A DNA stretch of 64,000 nucleotides from Roseiarcus sp963765375 (GTDB lineage Bacteria; Pseudomonadota; Alphaproteobacteria; Rhizobiales; Beijerinckiaceae): NCBI GenBank assembly GCA_963765375.1, contig CAVXVZ010000003.1:620001-684000 (forward strand), in the 5' to 3' direction. The first letter of the stretch is position 1. Each line of letters opens with the position of its first letter. Under the pieces are notes generated by a model. That model was given only the letters and a program-made list of their open reading frames with translations. It was not told the DNA's origin and did not search any database. A program made the position numbers and the translations under genes. This document shows positions 1-8,133 of this stretch, piece by piece.

Positions 1-851
1 TCGAAAGCCAGGCGCAGACGACCGGCGAATCGCTCGGCCGGCTCAACGAGCGCCTCGCGGTGATCGATGCGGCGCAGTCGCGCCTGACGGAGATGACGCG
101 CGAGGTCGTGTCGCTCAAGGACATTCTCGCCAACAAGCAGGCGCGCGGCGCCTTCGGCCAGGGCCGGATGGAGGCGATCGTGCGCGACGGCCTGCCGGCG
201 GGCGGCTACGACTTCCAGTTCACGCTCTCGAACCGCGCCCGGCCTGATTGTGTCATCCGCCTGCCGGGCGATCCGCGCCCGCTCGCGGTTGACGCCAAGT
301 TCCCGCTCGAGGGATTCTCGGCCTACCGAGCGGCGCGCGACGACGAGGCGCGAAGAGCCGCGCACGCGCGGGTGCGGGCGGACGTGGGAAAGCACGTCAA
401 GGACATCGCCGAGCGCTATCTTGTGCCCGGCGAGACGCAGGACATCGCCTTGATGTTCGTGCCGTCGGAAGCGATCTATTCCGATCTCGTCGAGCATTTC
501 GACGAATTGGTGCAGAAAGCCCATCGCGCCCGGGTCGTCATCGTCTCGCCGACGCTCATGATGATGGCGATCAGCGTCGCCCAGGGGATCCTGCGCGACG
601 CGCGGATGCGCGACGAAGCGCACGAGATCCAGGCCGAAGTCGGAAAGCTCCTGAACGACGTCCGCCTCGTCGTCGAGCGGGCCGGGAAGCTCGAAGCGCA
701 TTTCCGCCAGGCGCAGGAGGATCTCGCCGGCGTCGGCGCCGCGAGCGCAAGGATCGCGCGCCGGGCCGAGCGGATCGAGGCGATGGATTTCGCCGACGGC
801 GATCGGGCCGGGGCGCGGGACCTCTTGAGCCTTGCGCGGCAGGCGGAATAG
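1..851 (+). CDS. rmuC: DNA recombination protein RmuC, 3' part (cut by window start)
   Basis: The reading frame is open from base 3, so the gene begins outside the window. What remains is about 282 residues. It reads as the RmuC family, which has an N-terminal membrane anchor and coiled coil (not visible here) followed by a nuclease-like core. RmuC limits inversions at short repeats in E. coli. Family signs are the segment GYDFQFTLSN, the core DAKFPLEGF, FVPSEAIYSDLVEHF, and the region around SPTLMMMAISVAQGILRD. The C-terminal 80 residues are a helical coiled-coil-like tail rich in Arg, Glu and Ala, also usual for the family. The next gene starts 135 bases downstream beyond a palindromic repeat, so the two are probably not co-translated. 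Confidence 0.9.
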   Translation, partial: ESQAQTTGESLGRLNERLAVIDAAQSRLTEMTREVVSLKDILANKQARGAFGQGRMEAIVRDGLPAGGYDFQFTLSNRARPDCVIRLPGDPRPLAVDAKFPLEGFSAYRAARDDEARRAAHARVRADVGKHVKDIAERYLVPGETQDIALMFVPSEAIYSDLVEHFDELVQKAHRARVVIVSPTLMMMAISVAQGILRDARMRDEAHEIQAEVGKLLNDVRLVVERAGKLEAHFRQAQEDLAGVGAASARIARRAERIEAMDFADGDRAGARDLLSLARQAE

Positions 852-876
852 AGGTGGGAGGCCGCCGCCGCAACTT

Positions 877-952
877 GTCATTCCCGCGCAGTCGGGAATC
901 CAGACTTGCCTCCGAGCCGGCGAGCTGGATGCCCGCATTCGCGGGCATGACA
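877..952. repeat. Imperfect palindromic intergenic repeat (REP-like)
   Basis: The two arms, TGTCATTCCCGCGCAGTCGG on the left and the matching CTGGATGCCCGC...GCGGGCATGACA on the right, form a long imperfect inverted repeat. Each arm also contains its own small hairpin (CCCGCGCAGTCGGG; GCCCGCATTCGCGGGC). This is the look of the short mobile palindromes of the 'GTCATTCCCGC...GCGGGAATGAC' type that are common between genes in proteobacteria. It lies between rmuC and the cupin gene and could act as a transcript-end stabiliser or terminator for rmuC. No second good copy was seen in this window. Confidence 0.7.
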
Positions 953-986
953 GGCAATTGGCGGAGCGCCAAAAGGAGGACCGCCA

Positions 987-1397
987 ATGGACCATCGAGG
1001 GGAGATTCTGGAGCCGCTTGTCATCGAGGAGAAGGATGCGCCTCAGAGCGGCTGGGACAATTCGGCGCGCGGTCGGCTTCGCTTTCGCACGCTCTTTTCG
1101 CAAGGATTGACCGAGACCGCCGGTATGACCTGCGGCGTGACCGAACTTGGGTCCGGCGACTGGCTCGGGCTGCATCGGCACGCGCCGCCCGAAGTCTATT
1201 ACGTCTTCGCCGGCGCCGGGATCGTGAGCCTCGAAGGGCGCGAGATTGCGGTGAGCACCGGGAGCGCGGTGTTCATTCCCGGCATGGCCGAACATGGAAT
1301 CCGCCAGACCGGAACCGAAACACTACGCCTCTTCTACGCCTTCCCAGTCAACTCGTTCGACAGCGTGGATTATCTGTTTTCCGCGGCGCCGTTGTAG
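987..1397 (+). CDS. Cupin-domain protein
   Basis: A single-domain cupin of 136 residues. Cupin motif 1 is visible at about residues 58-78 (LHRHAPPEVYYVFAGAG: two His and a Glu that normally bind a metal). Motif 2 is PGMAEHGIRQTG near residues 96-107, with the fourth ligand His. The start is well supported: AGGAGG at 974-979 lies seven bases before the ATG. Stand-alone cupins of this size may be sugar isomerases, dioxygenases or small-molecule binders. Nothing nearby fixes the substrate. A strong hairpin overlaps the stop codon and probably ends the transcript. Confidence 0.8.
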   Translation: MDHRGEILEPLVIEEKDAPQSGWDNSARGRLRFRTLFSQGLTETAGMTCGVTELGSGDWLGLHRHAPPEVYYVFAGAGIVSLEGREIAVSTGSAVFIPGMAEHGIRQTGTETLRLFYAFPVNSFDSVDYLFSAAPL

Positions 1398-1430
1398 GGC
1401 GGGGTCGCTGACCCCGCCCTACGCGTTTTT
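1396..1430 (+). terminator. Rho-independent terminator after the cupin gene
   Basis: A perfect 11-bp stem (AGGGCGGGGTC / GACCCCGCCCT) with a three-base loop at 1396-1420 is followed by a T-run at 1426-1430. The stem begins inside the stop codon of the cupin gene, so transcription should end directly behind it. Confidence 0.75.
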
Positions 1431-1503
1431 CCCTCGCGCTTGCCATCGCCGCCGCGTCGGGATAGCGGTCCCGACCCGACCGAGGAGCCGGCAGGCGTAG
1501 CCC

Positions 1504-2028
1504 ATGTCCATGTCTTTCATCCCTTACGGGGCCGCGCCTGGCCGCGAATGCGGCAGCTGCACCATGTGCTGCAAGCTCTATACCCTCCCCGAGATCAACA
1601 AGCCGGCAGGCGTCTGGTGCCAGTACTGCAAGCCCGGCAAGGGATGCACGATCCACGACAATCTGCCCGGTCAATGCCGCGACTTCTTCTGCCTGTGGAT
1701 GACGGATGGGGCCATGCCGGACGAATGGCGGCCGGACCGGGCCCGGTTCGTATTGACGGTCTACCCGACGAACGGCTTCGTCTACGGTCAGGTCGATCTT
1801 GGCTCGCCCGGCGCGTGGCGGCGACCGCCTTACTATGATCGGTTGCGCACAATGGCGAAGACGCTGCTCGATCAGCGTCGCCATCTCCTCATGTTCCTCG
1901 GCGACCAAGCGACGCTGGTCCTGCCCGACGAGGACGTGCCCCTCGGCAAGATGACGGCTGAGGACAATTTCCGCATCGAGCCGGTCTTCGGCCCCAAGGG
2001 TCCGACCTGGCGGGCGACGAAGGTCTGA
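1504..2028 (+). CDS. YkgJ-family cysteine-cluster protein
   Basis: 174 residues with a dense cysteine pattern in the first 65 residues: CGSCTMCCKLY, then WCQYCKPGKGC, then QCRDFFCLW. This is the signature of the zinc/iron-chelating (YkgJ, UPF0153-like) family, thought to bind a metal or Fe-S centre; its reaction is not known. The C-terminal half, about 100 residues without cysteines, is typical of the longer alphaproteobacterial members. No strong ribosome-binding site precedes the ATG; a second ATG lies two codons later. It stands alone between a terminator and a small periplasmic protein gene. Confidence 0.75.
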   Translation: MSMSFIPYGAAPGRECGSCTMCCKLYTLPEINKPAGVWCQYCKPGKGCTIHDNLPGQCRDFFCLWMTDGAMPDEWRPDRARFVLTVYPTNGFVYGQVDLGSPGAWRRPPYYDRLRTMAKTLLDQRRHLLMFLGDQATLVLPDEDVPLGKMTAEDNFRIEPVFGPKGPTWRATKV

Positions 2029-2116
2029 TGGGATCCCGTGCGTCGTCCCGGACGAGAACTCCCATCGTCGGGCGGCGCTTCGGCGCGCCACTGGACCCGA
2101 GCGGCGGGGGCCGCTA

Positions 2117-2132
2117 ATTTGGCTCGCCAAAT
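2117..2132. promoter_or_regulatory. Short palindrome upstream of the SH3 gene
   Basis: ATTTGGCTCGCCAAAT has a perfect 7-base arm on each side of a TC centre and ends 18 bases before the start codon of the SH3 protein. It could be an operator or a 5' leader hairpin. No regulator can be named from the sequence. Confidence 0.35.
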
Positions 2133-2150
2133 CAGGGAGTCCTCGGCGGA

Positions 2151-2534
2151 ATGATTGGGCGTCTTCTTTTTGGGTTTGGCGTCGTCGTCGCCTTTTCCGC
2201 GCCCGCGCTCGCCGGACTGGCGATGACCGGCGGCCCAGTCGCGATGCGCGCCGCGCCGTCGGAGAAGGCGCAGATCGTCCAGCGCATCCCGGCGAGCGCC
2301 GAGATCGAGATGTTTAAATGCGTCCGCGGCTGGTGTCGCACGTGGTGGCGAGGTCGTTTCGGCTACATTCCGGCCGACGCGGTGGTTCTCGGCCCGCCGC
2401 CGGCGACCTTGCCTGGGGATGAGCTGCCTCCGCCGGTCGTCTACGCGCTACCGACCTACGTGACGCCCCCAGTATGGCGATGGGACGGCCCTTATGTCGG
2501 GGGCAACTTCGGCTTCGGTTCCGGCGGCTGGTAG
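2151..2534 (+). CDS. Secreted bacterial SH3-domain protein with an outer-membrane-like tail
   Basis: 127 residues. The N-terminus is a clear signal peptide (hydrophobic LLFGFGVVVAF, likely cleavage after PALA at about residue 21). It is followed by a bacterial SH3 domain at about residues 23-80, recognisable by MRAAPSEKAQIVQRIP and GRFGYIPADAVVL. Such domains usually bind cell-wall peptides. After a proline-rich linker the last residues read WDGPYVGGNFGFGSGGW. That resembles the first strand of rhizobial Omp25/RopB-type barrels (W-x-G-x-YVGGN-x-G), although no barrel follows. The product is probably periplasmic or envelope-associated. Confidence 0.7.
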   Translation: MIGRLLFGFGVVVAFSAPALAGLAMTGGPVAMRAAPSEKAQIVQRIPASAEIEMFKCVRGWCRTWWRGRFGYIPADAVVLGPPPATLPGDELPPPVVYALPTYVTPPVWRWDGPYVGGNFGFGSGGW

Positions 2535-2629
2535 CGCGGCCCCCCGTTGGCGCGAGCCCACCCCTACCGATGCGCGCCTCCCGGCCCTATATGGCGGGTT
2601 GACCCCTCTAAGAGCTGGAGACCAACCGC

Positions 2630-3661
2630 GTGACCACGCGCCACGAGCCGGACAAAATCCCCGTCACCGTCCTCACCGGCTATCTCGGCGCCGGCAAGAC
2701 GACGCTGCTCAACCGGATTCTGAGCGAGCCGCACGGCAAACGCTACGCGGTCGTCGTCAATGAATTCGGCGAGATCGGGATCGACAACGAGCTTGTCGTC
2801 GGCGCCGACGAGGAAGTGTTCGAGATGAACAACGGCTGCATCTGCTGCACGGTGCGCGGCGACCTCATCCGGATCATCGAGGGCTTGATGAAGCGCAAGG
2901 GCCGGTTCGACGCGATCATCGTCGAGACGACCGGCCTCGCCGATCCCGCGCCGGTGGCGCAGACCTTTTTCGTCGACGAGGACGTGCGCGAGGCGGCGCG
3001 CCTCGACGCGGTGGTGACGGTGGCCGACGCCAAATGGCTCGCCCAGCGCCTGCGCGACGCGCCCGAGGCCAAGAACCAGATCGCCTTCGCCGACGTCATC
3101 ATCATCAACAAGATCGACCTCGTCAGCGCCGCCGAACTGCGAGAGGTCGAGGCGCGCATCCGCGCCATCAACCCGTACGCTTTGCTCCATCGGGCGAAGA
3201 ACTGCGACGTTCCGATCGCCGAAGTGCTCGAGCGCCGCGCCTTCGATCTCGACCGCATCCTCGACATCGAGCCCGATTTCCTCGTCGCCGAGGACCACGA
3301 CCACGACCACGACCACGATCATGGCGACGGCCATCATCATCACGGCCTCAAGCACTATCACGACGAGGACATGCAGTCGGTCGCGGTGAGGCTCGAGGGA
3401 GACGTCGATCCGGCCAAGTTCATGCCCTGGATCAACCAAGTCACGCAGGAGCAAGGCCCCAACATCCTGCGCTGCAAGGGTATCGTAGCGATGAAGGGCG
3501 ACCCGAAGCGCTTCGTATTCCAGGGCGTCCACATGATGCTCGACGGCGATTCGCAGCGCGAATGGAAGCCGGACGAGAAGCGGGAGTCGAAGGTCGTGTT
3601 CATCGGCCGCGACCTCGCGGAGGAGGATATCCGCAGCGGATTCCTGGCCTGCGCGGCGTGA
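2630..3661 (+). CDS. CobW/COG0523-family metal-chaperone GTPase with His-rich loop
   Basis: 343 residues, GTG start. The GTPase core shows Walker A GYLGAGKT (17-24), the metal-binding CICC motif (70-73) in NNGCICC, ETTGLADP as the Walker B region, and the guanine-specificity motif NKID. A histidine/aspartate-rich stretch at about 222-245 (DHDHDHDHGDGHHHHG) lies before the CobW C-terminal domain. The family includes cobalt, nitrile-hydratase and zinc (ZNG1/YeiR/ZigA) chaperones. The His-rich insert and lack of cobalamin genes favour zinc or another divalent metal. The WD40 gene follows after 16 bases and is probably co-transcribed. No convincing Zur box was seen upstream. Confidence 0.87.
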   Translation: MTTRHEPDKIPVTVLTGYLGAGKTTLLNRILSEPHGKRYAVVVNEFGEIGIDNELVVGADEEVFEMNNGCICCTVRGDLIRIIEGLMKRKGRFDAIIVETTGLADPAPVAQTFFVDEDVREAARLDAVVTVADAKWLAQRLRDAPEAKNQIAFADVIIINKIDLVSAAELREVEARIRAINPYALLHRAKNCDVPIAEVLERRAFDLDRILDIEPDFLVAEDHDHDHDHDHGDGHHHHGLKHYHDEDMQSVAVRLEGDVDPAKFMPWINQVTQEQGPNILRCKGIVAMKGDPKRFVFQGVHMMLDGDSQREWKPDEKRESKVVFIGRDLAEEDIRSGFLACAA

Positions 3662-3677
3662 ACGGTCTTCGGTTCGC

Positions 3678-4679
3678 ATGACCGACGGCAGGGCGACCGC
3701 TTCCCTCACTCAATATGCCCGGCAGTTCGAGGCGGGCGCGCACGTGGCGGCGGCGACGTTCCTCGACGGCGCGCCAGTGCTCGCTCTGGCCGACGGGGCT
3801 CTCCTGATCGGAGAGCCGGAGGACCAGAAGCGCGTCGTCGTCCACCCCGACGCGGCAATCCTGACCGCTATCAGTGACGGCAAGACGCTCATCACCGGCG
3901 GCGATGATGGGCGGGTCGTCGCGACGCGGGCCGGCGGCGCCCCGCAGGAGATTGCCGACGAGAAAGGACGGTGGATCGACGCCGTCGCGATGCGCGGCAA
4001 GGCCTATGCCTGGAGCGCCGGCAAGCAGGTTCGCGCCCGTGACGAAACGGGAGCGATCAAGAGCTGGAGCGCGCCGACGACGGCTCGGGGCCTCGCCTTC
4101 CAGCCCAAGGGCTACCGTCTCGCGGTCACCCATTACAATGGCGCGACACTGTGGTTTCCGAAGGTGGAAGGCGCACCGCAGACGCTGGAGTGGAAGGGGG
4201 CGCATCTCGACGCGGCATTCTCTCCCGATGGGCGCTTTCTCGTCACTTCGATGCAGGAAAACGCCCTGCACGGCTGGCAACTCGCCAATTCGCGCAACAT
4301 GCGGATGACCGGATACCCGGCCAAGACGCGCTCGCTTTCCTGGTCGCACGACGGCGACTGGCTTGCGACCTCGGGCGCCGACGCCGCCGTCGTCTGGCCG
4401 TTCAAGGACAAGGACGGCCCGATGGGCAAGGCCCCGCGCGAATGCGGCGTCCGCGAAGCGCGGGTCACGAGGGTGGCGTTCCATCCGAAGGCGCTCGTCG
4501 TCGCCATCGGTTACGCCGATGGGGCCGTCCTGTTGTGCCGCCTGGCGGACGCGGCCGAAATTCCGGCGCGCGATCCGGGCGGGGGCGCGGTCAGCGCGCT
4601 GAGTTGGGACGCCGCCGGCGCGCGCCTGCTGTTCGGCCTGGGAAGCGGCGCGGCGGGTCTCCTGAACCTACCGGCCTGA
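3678..4679 (+). CDS. WD40-repeat protein downstream of the CobW GTPase
   Basis: 333 residues, no signal peptide, hence cytoplasmic. Repeating units of about 40 residues can be read, for example ITGGDDGRVVATR, FSPDGRFLVTSMQENALHGW, WSHDGDWLATSGADAAVVW and GYADGAVLLCRL. This is consistent with a seven-bladed propeller. WD40 proteins act as scaffolds and have no reaction of their own. The 16-base spacing from the CobW GTPase gene suggests a functional pair, for example a partner that docks the chaperone onto client enzymes. That role is inference from position only. Confidence 0.75.
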   Translation: MTDGRATASLTQYARQFEAGAHVAAATFLDGAPVLALADGALLIGEPEDQKRVVVHPDAAILTAISDGKTLITGGDDGRVVATRAGGAPQEIADEKGRWIDAVAMRGKAYAWSAGKQVRARDETGAIKSWSAPTTARGLAFQPKGYRLAVTHYNGATLWFPKVEGAPQTLEWKGAHLDAAFSPDGRFLVTSMQENALHGWQLANSRNMRMTGYPAKTRSLSWSHDGDWLATSGADAAVVWPFKDKDGPMGKAPRECGVREARVTRVAFHPKALVVAIGYADGAVLLCRLADAAEIPARDPGGGAVSALSWDAAGARLLFGLGSGAAGLLNLPA

Positions 4680-4753
4680 CGCCGGGGCTTCCGCGCTTGC
4701 CAGCGGCGCCGGAAAGGGAGAATCCTCCCGCCGCGAAAGTTGCCGGGAATGCC

Positions 4754-6250
4754 ATGCGCGAGGCCTTTATCGGAGTGGACGTCGGCACCCTCAGCGCCAG
4801 GGCCGGCGTTTTCGATTCTGCGGGACGGCTCATCGCCGCCGCACGGCGGCCTATCGCCATTTGGCGCGAACCCGGCGAGATCGTCGAGCAATCGTCCGAC
4901 GACATCTGGCGGGCGGTGACCTCGGCAGTGCGCGAGGCGGTCGAGGCGTCAGGTCTGCCGCCCGAGGCGATTGCCGGCATGGGCTTCGACGCCACATGCT
5001 CGCTGGTCGCGCTCGACGGACGCGGCCGTCCCCTGTCGGTGAGCCCGACCGGAGCACCCGAACGCGACGTGATCGTATGGATGGACCATCGAGCCGCCGC
5101 CGACGCCGACCGGATCAACGGCGGTGGACATAAGACCCTGCGCTATGTGGGCGGCAGGATCTCGCCTGAGATGCATGGGCCCAAACTTGCGTGGCTCGCC
5201 CGGCGGAAGCCGGAAACGATCGCCGAGGCCGGGCATTTCTTCGACCTCACCGATTTCCTGTCGTACCGGGCGACCGGCTCGCTCACCCGCTCGACATGCA
5301 CGACGACCTGCAAGTTCGGCTATCTCGGGCATGAAAAACGTTGGCCGGACGAATTCTTCGACAGTGTGGGCCTCGGCTTCCTCAACCACGACCACTACGC
5401 CCTCATTGGCGCTCATCCGGCGCCGCCGGGCGCGCCGCTTGGCCGGGGATTGACCGCCGAGTCCGCCGCGGCGATGGCGTTGCGGCCCGGGACTCCGGTC
5501 GGCGCAGGGCTGATCGACGCCCACGCGGGCGCCGCGGGCACGCTGGGCGCGCGTGGGGGAGGGCGGCGGGCCAATTCGCGCCGGCGCCTGGCGCTGATCC
5601 TCGGTACGTCGTCGAGCTGCATGGCGCTCTCGGATGAACCGCAATTCGTCGATGGCGTGTGGGGACCGCATTTCGCGGCGTTGACGCCCGATCAATGGCT
5701 CATAGACGGCGGCCAGTCGGCGTTCGGCGCGGCGATCGATCATCTGTTGCGGCTGCATCCGGCGTTCGCCACGCTATCCGGGCGCGCGGGACCGCCTGCG
5801 CTGGCGGCGCTCGAGAAGGACATCGTGGCTCGCGCGGGCGGTCTGTCGCAGGCGGCCTTGATCGCCGAGGGCCTGCATGTCCTGCCTGACTTCATCGGCA
5901 GCCGATCGCCTCTGGCGGATCCGGGGGCGCGCGGGGGCGTCATGGGAATGGACCTGCGCGAAGACGCTGCGAGCCTGCAGGAGCTTCATGTCGCCGGCCT
6001 CTGTGGTCTCGCCTATGGCCTCAATGACATCGTCGACAAGCTCGAGCGGGCCGGTTACGAGTTCGATACGATCGTCGTCAGCGGCGGCGCGGCGCGGAGC
6101 CCGTTGGTTCGCCAGCTCATCGCCGATGTGTGCGGCAAGTCGGTCGAGTTCGCCCGAGACGGCGGAGCCGGTGCTGCTCGGCTCGGCGATGATCGGCGCC
6201 GTCGCGGCGGGGACGCAGACGCTTGCGTCGGCGATGGCGTCGATGTCTGA
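4754..6250 (+). CDS. FGGY-family pentulose kinase, C-terminus displaced by a +1 frameshift near 6152
   Basis: An FGGY carbohydrate kinase of the D-ribulokinase-like group. The start at 4754 gives the ATPase opening motif GVDVGTLSARAGVFD. Further marks are GMGFDATCS, WMDHRA, DLTDFLSYRATG, GAGLIDAHAG (with the catalytic Asp) and LGTSSSCMAL. The frame stays good up to CGKSVEF, then turns into Arg/Gly-rich nonsense ending at 6250. Skipping one base at 6152 restores the expected PETAEPVLLGSAMIGAVAAG and a normal kinase C-terminus in the next frame, which then runs into the HAD domain without a stop. As written, the product lacks the last 60 or so native residues and is probably inactive unless the shift is an error or is bypassed. 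It sits first in the polyol locus, where it would phosphorylate a ketopentose such as ribulose or xylulose. Confidence 0.8.
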   Translation: MREAFIGVDVGTLSARAGVFDSAGRLIAAARRPIAIWREPGEIVEQSSDDIWRAVTSAVREAVEASGLPPEAIAGMGFDATCSLVALDGRGRPLSVSPTGAPERDVIVWMDHRAAADADRINGGGHKTLRYVGGRISPEMHGPKLAWLARRKPETIAEAGHFFDLTDFLSYRATGSLTRSTCTTTCKFGYLGHEKRWPDEFFDSVGLGFLNHDHYALIGAHPAPPGAPLGRGLTAESAAAMALRPGTPVGAGLIDAHAGAAGTLGARGGGRRANSRRRLALILGTSSSCMALSDEPQFVDGVWGPHFAALTPDQWLIDGGQSAFGAAIDHLLRLHPAFATLSGRAGPPALAALEKDIVARAGGLSQAALIAEGLHVLPDFIGSRSPLADPGARGGVMGMDLREDAASLQELHVAGLCGLAYGLNDIVDKLERAGYEFDTIVVSGGAARSPLVRQLIADVCGKSVEFARDGGAGAARLGDDRRRRGGDADACVGDGVDV

Positions 6251-7064
6251 GATCGCGACTCGCGCGGCCCCGGCGGGGGGGGCCATCGCGGCGTTCCATG
6301 CGCGAAAACGCCGGGCGCACGAGATCCTGCGCCAGGCCGAGCGGGAGATTCGCCACGCGAACCTGAAGGTCCGCTGGCCGGAGGTCGTCATCTTCGATTG
6401 CGACGGCGTGCTTGTGGACAGCGAGGTCATCGCGCTCGCCGCCACCCGGCGCCGGGTCGGCGAGGCCGGCCTTCATTTGACCGACGAGGAGACGCGCGAG
6501 CGTTTCCAGGGGCAGCGGCTCGATTCGGTCGTGCGCCGGGTCGAAACCGAACTCGGGGCGCCGCTGCCGAAGGAGTTTCCCGACGATCTTTCGCGCGAGA
6601 TTCTGGCGACATTCGCGCGCGAGCTCAAGGGGGTCGAAGGCGTGAGGCAGGCGGTTGGGGGCTTGCGGGCTCGCGTTTGCGTCGCCTCTTCGAGCGCGCC
6701 CGAGAGGCTGAGATTCGCGCTTCGGGTCACCGGCTATGAGACCCTGTTCGCGCCCAACATTTTTTCTGCCGTCGAGGTGGCCCAGGGAAAACCCAGTCCC
6801 GACCTTTTCCTATTCGCAGCGCACGCGATGGGCGCCGCGCCGAAGGACTGCCTGGTGATCGAGGACAGCGTCGCGGGCGTCGCCGCCGCGCGCGCCGCGG
6901 GAATGCGGGTTTTCGGGTTCGTCGGCGCCAGTCATTTCTCTCGCCTCGACGAGGGGACTGATTTGACCGCGGCCGGCGCCGAACTCATCTTCGACGACAT
7001 GGCGCGGCTGCCCGACATCGTGGCTGCGCGGGCGGCGCGAGCGGGCGCGGCGAACACGGATTGA
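6243..7064 (+). CDS. HAD-superfamily phosphatase, in frame with the displaced kinase C-terminus
   Basis: The HAD domain proper starts near base 6385 and shows all four motifs: IFDCDGVLVDSE (nucleophile Asp), ASSSAPERL, GKPSPDLF (Lys) and VIEDSVAGVAAA. It is a subfamily IA, beta-phosphoglucomutase/phosphatase-like enzyme of about 220 residues. The first in-frame start codons upstream are at 6234 and 6243, so the product as annotated begins with about 45 residues that are really the kinase tail (FHARKRRAHEIL). No ATG, GTG or TTG exists in frame between that tail and the HAD core. The ancestral product is therefore likely a kinase-HAD fusion. The regulator gene follows after four bases. Confidence 0.75.
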   Translation: MSEIATRAAPAGGAIAAFHARKRRAHEILRQAEREIRHANLKVRWPEVVIFDCDGVLVDSEVIALAATRRRVGEAGLHLTDEETRERFQGQRLDSVVRRVETELGAPLPKEFPDDLSREILATFARELKGVEGVRQAVGGLRARVCVASSSAPERLRFALRVTGYETLFAPNIFSAVEVAQGKPSPDLFLFAAHAMGAAPKDCLVIEDSVAGVAAARAAGMRVFGFVGASHFSRLDEGTDLTAAGAELIFDDMARLPDIVAARAARAGAANTD

Positions 7065-7068
7065 CGTC

Positions 7069-8025
7069 ATGGCGCGCAAGTCGGATCACGACGGTCTGAG
7101 GCTCGACGAGGCCGCGCGGGCCGGTTGGCTCTACTACGTCGCCGGCAACACGCAAGACGAGATTGCCCGCAAGCTCGGCATTTCACGCCAAGCGGCGCAA
7201 CGCCTGGTTTCGCTGGCGATCAGCGAGCGGCTGATCAAGGTCAGGCTCGATCATCCGATCGCCCGCTGCATGGAGCTCGCCGCGGCGCTGAAGCTGCGTT
7301 ACGATTTGAGGTTCTGCGAAGTCGCCCCGACGGATCCGGACTCGATGTCGTCGACGCTCGGAATCGCGCAGGTGGCGGCGGCTGAGTTCGAGCGGTGGCT
7401 GAGGAGGCCCGAGCCGGCCGTCATCGGCATTGGCACCGGCCGCACGATGCGTGCCGTCGCCGATCAATTGCCGGCGATGGAATGCCCGCAACACAAGCTC
7501 GTGGCGCTCGTCGGCACCGCCAAGATCGACGGTTCGGCCTCTTTCTACGACGTCATCATTCGCGTATCCGACACGGTTCGAGCTCCGCACTACCCAATTC
7601 CGCTGCCGGTCATCGCCCGTTCGGTGGAGGAGCGCGAACTGCTCACGAACCTCGCCTCGGTCAGGAGCCTTTTTGACCTCGTCGAGCGCACCGATGTCAG
7701 TTTCGTCGGGGTCGGCTCGGTCGGCGATTCGGGGGCTCTGGTGCAGGACGGGATCATCACCCGCCAGGAGGCCGAGACGCTTCGCCATGCCGGCGCAGTC
7801 GGAGAGATCACCGGATGGGCCTTTGACTCGGAGGGGAAACTGCTCGCCGTGGGCACGAACCAGCGGGTTGCTTCAGCGCCGCTCAAGCGTGCCGACAATC
7901 GGCTGCTGATCGGGGTCGCGATGGGCCCGTCGCGGCGGGCTCCGATACGCGGAGCGCTTGCCGGGCGGCTGATTTCCGGCCTGGTGACCGACGAGGCGAC
8001 CGCCGAGCATCTTCTGCAGCGTTGA
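7069..8025 (+). CDS. SorC/DeoR-type sugar-binding transcriptional regulator of the polyol locus
   Basis: 318 residues, the usual length for SorC-family regulators. An N-terminal helix-turn-helix spans about residues 22-55 (TQDEIARKLGISRQAAQRLV). The rest is a sugar-phosphate-binding, isomerase-like domain with GIGTGRTMRAVADQL, VALVGTAKIDGS and VGVGSVGDSGALV. It starts four bases after the HAD gene and ends 167 bases before the transporter gene, whose promoter region contains palindromes. It probably senses a phosphorylated polyol or ketose made by the pathway and controls the transporter operon; whether it represses or activates cannot be read from the sequence. Confidence 0.87.
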   Translation: MARKSDHDGLRLDEAARAGWLYYVAGNTQDEIARKLGISRQAAQRLVSLAISERLIKVRLDHPIARCMELAAALKLRYDLRFCEVAPTDPDSMSSTLGIAQVAAAEFERWLRRPEPAVIGIGTGRTMRAVADQLPAMECPQHKLVALVGTAKIDGSASFYDVIIRVSDTVRAPHYPIPLPVIARSVEERELLTNLASVRSLFDLVERTDVSFVGVGSVGDSGALVQDGIITRQEAETLRHAGAVGEITGWAFDSEGKLLAVGTNQRVASAPLKRADNRLLIGVAMGPSRRAPIRGALAGRLISGLVTDEATAEHLLQR

Positions 8026-8104
8026 CCGGGTTGCAAATTAATCATAGACATCAGAGACTTCGACTGGAACTGCGGCGCTTGTGGAGCGCAGCGACAATTT
8101 TGCA

Positions 8105-8133
8105 TTGACTTGCGCGGTCGGATATGGCGAATA
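8105..8133 (+). promoter_or_regulatory. Candidate sigma-70 promoter of the polyol transporter operon
   Basis: TTGACT at 8105-8110 matches the -35 consensus in five of six positions. CGAATA at 8128-8133 lies 17 bases downstream as a weak -10 box. The site is 60 bases before the start codon of the solute-binding protein gene and within the only long gap in the locus. Confidence 0.5.

Noticed and set aside
4151..4753. Upstream in-frame extension that would make the pentulose kinase 699 residues long
   Set aside because: The extension lies inside the WD40 gene, is Arg/Gly/Ala-rich shadow sequence, and the kinase fold begins exactly at ATG 4754.
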